A DNA stretch of 64,000 nucleotides from Hoplostethus atlanticus (Eukaryota > Chordata > Actinopteri > Trachichthyiformes > Trachichthyidae): contig JAXDDX010000041.1 of the NCBI GenBank assembly GCA_034670405.1, positions 1,557,001 through 1,621,000 of the forward strand, written 5' to 3'. Made by a program: the position numbers and the translations under genes. The notes beneath the pieces were generated by a model. The model was not told the origin of the DNA and did not search any database. It saw only the letters and a program-made list of their open reading frames with translations. This document shows, one piece after another, positions 56,000-64,000 of the stretch (the first letter of the stretch is position 1; each line of letters begins with the position of its first letter).

Positions 56000-57939
56000 G
56001 AAGAGGCCGGGGGAAGGATTTGAAGATGGGTGGGGGTGTTTAGTTTGGTGTTTACACATCGCCACGGCGATGGGCTCATTTCGTCTCTCAAACGCTCTCT
56101 TGGATCGGCGGTAACCTCGAGTCGAGTGCCGTTCTTTGGTTCCAACCCGGCTACCCCGGGTTGGAAGCCATTGTACGGATATGACATTGTTATCCATTAC
56201 ACAACTACAGCTCCTCTACGCTTCTGGGTGAAAAAAGAATAATGAATTGAATTCAATCCCCTCGCATCATCTCTCTTGTTTCTCAAAGAGATAATTTTCC
56301 AACTGTCAAATCGCTCCTTTCTCCCTTAAGCTGACAATAGGTATAATTTTGCCGCTTTCGTAGCTTCATCGCACTCTTGCATTGATAGAAACATCCACAG
56401 AAAGAACTGCCATGGAGATGAATATCACAGGATGTTTTGGGGGTTTTAGCGCTTTTGACCACCGACTCCTGGTTGGGTTGGATGAAAACTAGCATCACGG
56501 CTTCTTCTTCATTCATCGCCCATTCTCACGCCGCAAGATCGCGTTGACTCGGCGGCGTTAAGATGACACTCAGCCACGTAAACACCCGTGTTCATTGTAC
56601 AAACAAGTGTTTCGCGAATGCCTCGGCAAAACAAGAGCCTGCCAGCACAACACACATCTAAAGAAAAGGACACGGCGAAAGAGAACAAAGATTATATGGG
56701 TCCAGAATCCAGGATTCCTAGCAGGCAATTAAAGCAGGCATGCGAAGCACGCCACCTCGCGCCGTCGTCTGTTTCAGGGAATGAAGTGAAGAGCACGCAC
56801 ACTTCCCTTTTCTGTTGGAAACAAAGTGTGATAATACCCCCGGTTGTGCTTCACCTGCATTTAATGTCTGCACAGGCAGCCAGATATGCTAATGTGACGC
56901 GTATGTGAGGAATATGAACAATTGCTCAGCCAAGCCCTTCTCCCCGGGGTGGCACCGCGCACCGTGGAGTGGTAGTCTTACTTCCTAGCTTCTTTTTTTT
57001 TTTTTTTTGTAAACAGTTCTGCAGCCGGGGTGCAGTGAGGTTTCTGGAGTGCCGGGTAATTAAATGCAAAAAAAAAAAAAAAAGGGATTAAGCAGTGCAC
57101 TCCATTCCCTGTTTCCATGTGATTCCGACAACACGATACTAGGGGCCTGCTAAAGCCAGGGATGAGGAGAAACCGCTGTGTTGCGGTGCAGTGCAGATTA
57201 CGTAAGATTAGGGTGCGTACATTATTTTATTTTTTTGTGTGTGTGCAAATAATTACCACCCACTTCTTCTCTTATTCCTCAAGCTTTTTTTTTTTTTTTT
57301 CCTCAAGTGTTACTCAATGACCCAGTGTTCCCGACAGGAAAAATAAACAATAAAAAATGGCAATAATAGCCAGGTCAGGTTTATGCTTAGACTGCACTAT
57401 CCCAGCTGGACACGATGTTGCCCTGGACCTACACAGTGCACTGACATTAACATTGTCCTGCTTTCCTACTTCTTTCTATCGCCACCTTCACAGCCGATGA
57501 GGACACGGGCAATGTTCTTTATTGTGAACCCATTACTCGTAGCATATCGGGGGTTTTTGGATACAGGGACACCATACAGGTGCCTTCGTGCATACTTCCA
57601 GGAACGCTATCAAACCGTCCCTTTAGTTCTTTATTGATTAGATCAGATTGTAATTGACACAGTCCCTAATTGTGTAATCTTTTACTACACACTGGCTTCG
57701 TCGAGTTAAGAAATGTGAACAGAACAGTCATAGCCTCGGCCAAGATTAGCAACTCTGATAAAATTACTATCGGAGAGTTACCTACGCCGCTGGACCATGA
57801 AAAACAGTCATCATACGGTTATTACCGTGCACGGTCCGGCTGCTCCTGAGCGACCGTGGCTTTCTGCTGCAGTGGCTTTCCACACCGTGTCAATTTTCTC
57901 TTCACGCCAATATCTAAATAACAAGGTCAGTGTTCATCC

Positions 57940-58207
57940 GTTCATTTCCCCATACCCGCCGCTTATTCCTCTTCAGGGTCACGGAGTCTTTCCCGGCATG
58001 CCACGGGGGCGGGGGAAAGGAAGGGAAACACTTTGGATGGTCCAGACAAACACACTCACATTCACGCCTACGGGCAATTTTCAGTGTCGAAACCTGCAGG
58101 ACTTTGCACGACCTTGGACCTGTGGGAGGAAGCGGCCGCCGAGGAAACATGCAAACTCCACACGTTAGACATCTCGCTATGAGGCAACATTGCTAACCAC
58201 TGTGCCA
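57940..58207 (-). mobile_element. Common teleost interspersed repeat with tRNA-like head
   Basis: It shows the usual order: CATACCCGCCGCTTATTCCT, then TCACATTCACGCCTACGGGC, GTGGGAGGAAGCGG, ACATGCAAACTCCACACG, and GAGGCAACATTGCTAACCAC. Read on the minus strand it starts GTGGTTAGCAATGTTGCCTC. This repeat is familiar from many fish genomes. Confidence 0.65.
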
Positions 58208-59224
58208 GTATTCATTATTTGTGAGTGGCAGCAATGGTCACTGCCGAGGAGTCCAATATAACACTGGACTGCATTTTCCTCCTGTATTTTCTGACACCTC
58301 TTTTTTCTATTTCCTTGTCAACCGCTCATGCTCACAAATAATGTCCATTCACACCTGGCTTTCGCTGCATTCTTCAGGCCGTGATTGGACAGCCCCCGCA
58401 TTAGGGATGCTCTACCGGGCAGAGCACAGATGCACATTCCTCGCCTCCATAAGCAAAACTGTGCATCCCCATGCAATCCATTATCGCAAAGTGGGAAGTC
58501 CACGGGAGATATCGCTCCAGCAGGTGGAGAGGGAGCAGTAACAATAAAGTTATGGATATTAAAGGTTGTTTGCTTCCTTCCAATTATGTGAAGTAAGGCA
58601 AGAAGCAATGCAGGCAAGCATTTGAAAGTCATCAAAGCAGATAATCAGTAATCAGAATCCATGCTGGCTGTAATAGTCTTTGCTTGCTGGATTGAATTTG
58701 AATGTGCCATAATGACTGCATTTGGAAAGCCTTTCACTGTGCTTAGTCATCTTGGGCAATTAAGACTATTCTCTTGAAATGTACTTCAATGGTTATGACT
58801 GAGACATTAGACATACAAATTATTATAAAATATAATAGTTGCTAGTTGCTAGTTGCTTTATCTACGGCTGAATTAATAATGGACGTATACTGAGTGACTT
58901 CTGAACCTGTGCACAAAGCCTTGAACATAGGACATTGTGAACAACAGGAACAATAATTATATAGGGCCGTCTTTTTCCTGATGCATATTCCCAATGTAGC
59001 TCAGGTACATGTGCATGGCTGGGAACGGAGATGAGACATCAGAGGATAATTACTGATCTTCGCTGTTCAAAAAAATAAGCATTTTCTCACACAATGCGGT
59101 CGATGTTTATCTCACTGAGCCAAGAATTATTCTCTTTCCATTTGGCATTTAACATGGGCATCAATTTAGACTCGCAGGGAAGGAATTGGAGCCAGCTGCG
59201 TTTCTTGTGGACTGCTACTTTCAG

Positions 59225-60482
59225 GTGATGTAACGCCCTCTGGCAGCCATATTGGAGGTCTTCAGCTCTTTGGCAACAGGCTGTTAAAAGCTGACTGGGT
59301 TTCTAATGGTTCATTTCTGTACTGTTTTTGACTGGGAACTGATCATTTCACCACTGATACATCTGATTGATTTTGTGTTGAGTTAGTGTCAACCTGTTAG
59401 CTAGCTAACCATAGCATCTGGTCAGCTAACATGAACCATCACAGTCTGAACACATCTGCTCACTAGCTAACATAGTAGAAGCTAATTTTAGTAGTGGCTA
59501 CTTGTTGAATCTTAACATTTACATAAGTTGCTTTGCTAAATTAGCGTGCTGGCTAGTTAGCAAGCTCACAATACAATACAATACAACAATACAATACTTC
59601 TTGTATTCAAGAAGGGGACAAGAAATCCTCTCCATGACACTCAGGTTTCACTGAAACCACTGAGGAGCAGGTACTAAAGTATCCTGGAACAGATTTTAGA
59701 AGGATACTAGGTATACAAATATCATAGAAAAACTATAAGACCCTATAGTAATATTATAAGAATACCGTAGCAGTAGAAAAAACTATCAAGTAGGATTAGG
59801 TCACTATAAACTCACTGCCAGGCACAGACGTTCCTATAGGAATGTTTTAGGAATATTATAAAGTTTTTCCTCATGAATTACTAGAAAAATGCTACAAATT
59901 TGCTTTAAGTCCAACAACATTTTCCTTATATTATAGTGCATAAAGCCTTTTAGGAGGTATGGATACAACAAGAAATCTGTGATAACTTCAGCCCAGAGAA
60001 ACAGACTGGTATACCATGGAGAGGACCTGGGTCCTTTCACTGATTTTAGTGTTAGGTTTAAATGAAAGGATCCATTGCCTTTGCATGGACAGCTTAGAGC
60101 TGTTGTAGTCTCATCATGGTGAAATAGTACTACTTCAAAAGGTTCCTCTCTCATCTATCTTGCCTGATTGTACATTTTCTGTGGTTCTGCTGCTTTTCAT
60201 CAAGTACTTTCTTCTATCCATCTATGGAGAAACAGGTTTCTTTGTAGGCTATCTATGTTATATGTACTTATGAGAGAAGCTGACATTTCAGTCATTTTTG
60301 CTAACATTATACCTAGCGAGTTACAAAGCTAATGACTATTGAGTGTGCATTTCTCAAGTTTACTACCTCTGTCCCACTCACCTACTCTCTGGGATGCTGC
60401 TCTGACCTGAGGTCAGTTGTGTAGTGCTGCTGTCTGCTCTTCATTATGTCTCTCAGTCTAGCTTGCCCAATCTGGTGGTGGC

Positions 60483-60518
<36 letters not shown>

Positions 60519-60710
60519 CTGAAGCCCCGCCCCCCCCCCCCCCCCCCCAAAAAGGGTCTAAAATCGCCCCTGCAAGGGCTAAATGTGAGTCTACTGTGTC
60601 ACAGTAACCTCACTTTTTGAAACAAATCACTTTTACTTACAACGTTATTGAACTGACCTACACCCACGCCACAACAATCTTTTTTCAGGTGTTTCTCTTT
60701 TTCTTGTTAT
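59225..60710 (-). mobile_element. Foldback MITE, family 2, copy 2, with internal insertion
   Basis: The left end (CCCTCTGGCAGCCATATTGG, GGGAACTGATCATTTCA, GTTAGCTAGCTAACC) and the right part (TGTGTCACAGTAACCTCA, TTTTCAGGTGTTTCTC) match the reverse complement of 4624-5245 in order. About 0.9 kb extra (about 59565-60580) lies between, including a (CT)n and a C run. The right terminal repeat is not recognisable. Confidence 0.65.
60484..60548 (+). repeat. (CT)n plus C19 run inside MITE copy 2
   Basis: Seventeen CT units (60484-60517) and, after GGCTGAAGCCCCG, a 19-C run (60530-60548). They lie in the segment absent from MITE family 2 copy 1. Confidence 0.95.
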
Positions 60711-62600
60711 ATATTTAGACATTATTTGTGCTCCTGCCAATCCTCCAGTGGATCTAGGATCTGCGGTTTCTAGGAGTTTTGTGCCTTAAGTGCTAAGCCT
60801 CTGTGCAGAGAGGTTCCCTTTCTGCTTTCCCTATTGTTCAAATTTGTATTTTTATTTATTTTGTGTGTGTATGTGTTGATGAGTTCACTCACATTCACAC
60901 TATCTCAATGCCCCCGCGGATCTGGCAGCAAAATTTAAATTCTGTGAATGTAGTTCACAGCACTAGAGGCAAACAATTACTGCACATCCCGAGCTCTGTG
61001 GGACTTGGAAAAGATACAATGAAGAAACTTAAACCCCCGTGCACCAAGGTCACTCTAAACAGGCTGAGCGGTACTTCCTGGAGGGCAATACCACAGTGTT
61101 GTTTCCAATAAAAAAGCTTGAATTAAAAACCCATTCAGTCGGCCACAATTGCATCCTCCCACGTTATCAGCCGCCTGATGTGATGAGTGACCCCGCGGTC
61201 GTCACCCCGGCGACAGAGACCATCGATCCTGCCGTCACGGTGGTCGGCAAGCGTTTCTCCCTGCCGCTACTCTTTAGTTTATTGCCACCGCATCCCTTAG
61301 AGGAGCGCTTTAATGAGCGATGGGGACAATAAAGCCGTGACACATACATACACAGACACGCGCAAACATTGATTACCAGGGACTGTTGATCATATGTTAG
61401 CCACCGGAGAGACGAAATCCTTTTTAGTCAATGGGTAATGAAGCTGTGTTGCAGATCGAGTCAAGAGGCAGAGAGGCTAACTGCTCGTCTCTTGAGCCGA
61501 GCAAATCAGCGGTTCGTGATTGTTTGAACCCGGGCCTCCTTCTAATTAGGGGGAGGGGTGTTTCATGAATTTACCGCAGAACCTTTTTGGACCAAAACAT
61601 CTGTGATGGGAGGTGCCCATTTCATAACCCTAATGACATATCAGCTCTCATCCACCTTTCTTTCCCCTGACATAGCTTTCTGTTCAGGCGCACAAACTAG
61701 TTTAATTACACATGGGATCGTTACATTAGGTGTTTTGCATTGGTAAATGAGGGAAATGCTCAAACGGTTTGGGTTGCTCGTTGCTCTCCCACAGACCAGG
61801 TTGGAGTAGAAAAACACAATTAGGATAGTTTCAGCACCGCAGTGTTAAAAACTACAGTGTTGTACCCACAAACAGATGCACCCACAGAAGCGAATTCAAG
61901 GGGAAACAGGTGTATCATCCGCACAATTTAAACATATGAGTGAAGTTGATTGGGATATTTCACAATCAAGACAGGAGACAGCGAAAGTGGCGATGCTGAT
62001 TTATAAGCCGCGGCTTGCTAAATACCGTCATTATAACACACTCAAGTGTCACATAAAGGTTATTAAAGCAGATACGGGTGTCTGCCATCATAATTAACCA
62101 ATTAAGCTTGTCTGAATTACTAATGAGCTCTGTTTTTTTTCTTTTCTTAGCGTCGGTTCATTCCTCCACGTGAATTAGCGAGCGTTTCACCTTTCACGCG
62201 AGCCACGTTCGCTTCACCGCCGCGCGAGCTCTTCTCCTTCGGGGAGCCCCCGGTAAGCTCGCCTGACCGAGACAGTTTTGATGTGAAAGCTTGTCAAGAT
62301 TAATTCATCCGTCGGGCGGGATCAGTCTCACCGCTGCACGTCTGACAAGCTTTAAAAAAAAGAGATAAAAAGGTACGATTGGCTGATGTAAACAAGGTCA
62401 GCTAGTTCAGAGCAATGTAGCGGTATGTTGCGCTGGACTCGTATCACCGGGGGAAAAAACGTCTTTCAATCCCGGTGATTGACAAGGTGAAGACATAGCA
62501 ATGCATTCTAGTGCAATATGTGAGGTTGTGATGTGCTGACTGAGAAAATACTGAGCTTGACTTGTGTTTTTGCAAGACTGTTTCTCATAGTAGGGTATAC

Positions 62601-62660
62601 GTTACATTACATTACAGGGATTTATCAGACGCTTTTATCCAATTTTGTTATCCAATCCAA
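62601..62660 (-). mobile_element. Fragment of the (ATTAC)n LINE/SINE tail
   Basis: GTTACATTACATTACAGG followed by TTATCAGACGCTTTTATCCA matches the 3' end of the two LINE copies at 15943 and 62958. It then loses similarity. It is too short to assign to the LINE or to a SINE sharing its tail. Confidence 0.6.
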
Positions 62661-62717
62661 ATGACATATAGCAGATATTGTGTTGAATGATGGTGAGCAC
62701 ATCAAGATATGTTGTAC

Positions 62718-62843
62718 CTGAGACTTGAGGGTACGCAGCTCAGTGTGAACTTTTCTGAACCTCCTATCAAGGTCTAGATGTTTCTCCTTGAGCTTCTCTC
62801 TGTCTCGCCGCTCCTTCAGAAAGTCTTCTTTATAGACCTCGGC
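62718..62843 (-). CDS. Orphan coiled-coil exon of UBAN type (NEMO/optineurin/ABIN-like)
   Basis: On the minus strand a 126-nt open segment is bounded by an acceptor (polypyrimidine, then CCACCATCAG, before 62843) and a donor (CAG|GTACAA after 62718). It reads AEVYKEDFLKERRDREKLKE, then KHLDLDRRFRKVHTELRTLK, then SQ. The core DFxxERxxRExL is the ubiquitin-binding UBAN signature of NEMO, optineurin and ABIN/TNIP proteins. The next residues keep a charged coiled-coil pattern. These proteins bind linear ubiquitin chains and regulate NF-kB signalling. Family membership is strong by motif; which gene, and whether it is live, cannot be told. Upstream exons would lie right of 64000. No zinc-finger exon was recognised at lower coordinates. 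An internally deleted LINE lies immediately to its right. Confidence 0.6.
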
Positions 62844-62944
62844 CTGATGGTGGACAAAGAAACATGATATGACAATACTAATGGCAACTGGGGAGTGTTT
62901 GAATGAAAAATACAGCTATTAGAGACAACAAAGGATATTACAAA

Positions 62945-64000
62945 TAGAGATTGCATGTTATGTTACATTACATTACAGTCATTTAGTAGACGCTTTTATC
63001 CAAAGCAACTTACAATAAGTGCATTCATCATAGGTAGGCAAGAGAACTACTAGTCACCAGAAATCATAAGTGCATTTCCTTCCTAAACAAGCATCTAAGA
63101 GCAGAACCAGTGCTAAGGTAAAATAAATTAGATACCTACTTTTTAATTAGACAAATGAGATTTTGCCTTTTCTCCATTTGCGCTCAGCCCCTCTCAGTAC
63201 GCACTGAGTCCGACAACCAAGGGGCAGGTGGAGTTGGGCATGCAGGCCTGGAGGTGAGGGGATAGAGATTGTCCAAAGAAGAGGACAGAGTAGAGAGAAG
63301 AAGATCAGTGGCAGTATCGGGATAGAAGAGAAAAAGATTCAGGGGCAGGGAGGGCAAAGAGAACAGAAGAGGAAAGATCAGTGGGGGAGAGTGAGCGGTG
63401 ATTGTGACGGGGAGAAACCATGTGGGTAGGGGGAGGATGTAAGGGGGGAGAGGAGAGAGAGTAGGATATGAAGTAATGGTCAGAGAGATGGAGAGGAGTA
63501 ACAGAGGTTAGCAGTGGAACAGTGTCTGGTGAAGATCAGATCCAGCTTGTTGCCAGAAGAAACAAGAGAGTCAAGCTTCTCAGTCTGGATGTTGAAGTCA
63601 CCGAGAAGGATGAGTCCAGAGTCATCGTCAGGGAAGTGGGAGACTAGTGTGTCAAGCTCCTCCAGGAACTCACCAAGAGGTGGGCGATAAACAAACGCTT
63701 GACTGGATAAGAAACTGTGACAGCATGAAATTCAAAAAGAGGAAGGAGAGATTTGTGAAATAGAAAAAAAGAGAGTATTTCCATTTGCGGGAAATTAGCA
63801 GGTACCACACCTCGCCTCGCAGCTCTGGGAGTGTGAGAGAAAGAGCACACATCTGACAGAGCAGCGGGTGTGGCAGTGTTTTCTGGGGTGATCCAAGTCT
63901 CAGTCAATGCAAGAACGTTGAGGGAGAGCAAGGATGCGTAGCCTGAGATGAACTCAGCTTTCGGCACAGCCGACTGGCAAAGAGGAGTAGACAGGAATAG
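62945..64000 (-). mobile_element. L2-type LINE, internally deleted, running off the right edge
   Basis: Read on the minus strand, 63967 to about 63480 encodes endonuclease blocks: LNVLALTETWI, VYRPPLGEFLEELD (in another frame) and LILLGDFNI. At about 63250-63170 it reaches the RERKW-like linker (ERLSANGEKAKSH). Instead of the RT region, the next sequence (63145 down to 62958) is the 3' tail, nearly identical to 15951-16140 of the intact-RT copy. The RT core is therefore deleted. The junction falls in ACAAATGAGA, a short repeat also present in the other copy's tail. At least one frameshift is present. The element lies beside the UBAN-type exon. Confidence 0.85.

Larger units (their letters stand above)
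46011..57939. other. Downstream intergenic DNA, middle part
   Basis: No gene is recognised. It contains two SINEs (48.0 and 51.1 kb), the complete family 1 MITE and transposon fragments at 51.3 and 53.3 kb. A 0.4-kb pyrimidine-rich tract (52560-52930), a CpG-rich block with a CRE-like octamer (53860-54060) and several homopolymers are also present. Confidence 0.6.
58208..62717. other. Downstream intergenic DNA, right part
   Basis: It holds MITE family 2 copy 2 (59225-60710) and a LINE tail fragment (62601). A weak plus-strand exon candidate is at 62151-62252. The remainder shows nothing recognisable. Confidence 0.55.

Noticed and set aside
1-64000. CRISPR arrays, bacterial operons, retroviral or Polinton remains
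   Set aside because: No spaced direct repeats, no prokaryotic gene layout, and no LTR, capsid or envelope-type sequence seen.

Overview
The window is vertebrate, almost certainly teleost, nuclear DNA. Small exons with canonical GT/AG borders sit in long introns. The DNA is crowded with microsatellites, tRNA-derived SINEs, L2-type LINEs and short inverted-repeat DNA transposons of kinds common in ray-finned fish.

The only gene read with confidence is a type II classical cadherin on the + strand. Its best match is cadherin-18 (cdh18). Eight exons are present (4394-4561, 7429-7616, 8415-8668, 11771-11907, 17270-17391, 19091-19208, 29932-30174, 37573-38078). They encode about 578 residues from the end of EC2 through EC3, EC4, EC5, the membrane span and the complete catenin-binding tail, ending at a TAG at 38076-38078. 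All splice phases agree between neighbouring exons. The exons for the signal peptide, EC1 and most of EC2 lie left of the window. A short 3' UTR ends at an AATAAA at 38351. The product is a calcium-dependent cell-cell adhesion receptor of the plasma membrane, linked through p120- and beta-catenin to actin.

The introns hold most of the repeats. Foldback elements lie close behind three successive splice donors. An antisense LINE stops about 100 bp before the exon at 17270. A TTAA-flanked element at 23.6-25.2 kb carries a PIF/Harbinger-like MITE. A nested stack (hAT-like element, Tc1-like element, L2 LINE) fills 30.6-33.3 kb, with an inverted copy of part of it at 35.2 kb. A tetranucleotide array abuts the last splice acceptor.

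Downstream of the cadherin (38.4-64 kb) no full gene is visible. This flank holds SINEs, MITEs, CpG-rich patches and homeobox-motif-rich patches. Near the right edge one minus-strand exon (62718-62843) encodes a coiled coil of the UBAN type found in NEMO, optineurin and ABIN proteins. It lies next to an internally deleted L2 LINE. No retroviral, LTR or Polinton remains, CRISPR arrays, rRNA genes or intact tRNA genes were recognised.
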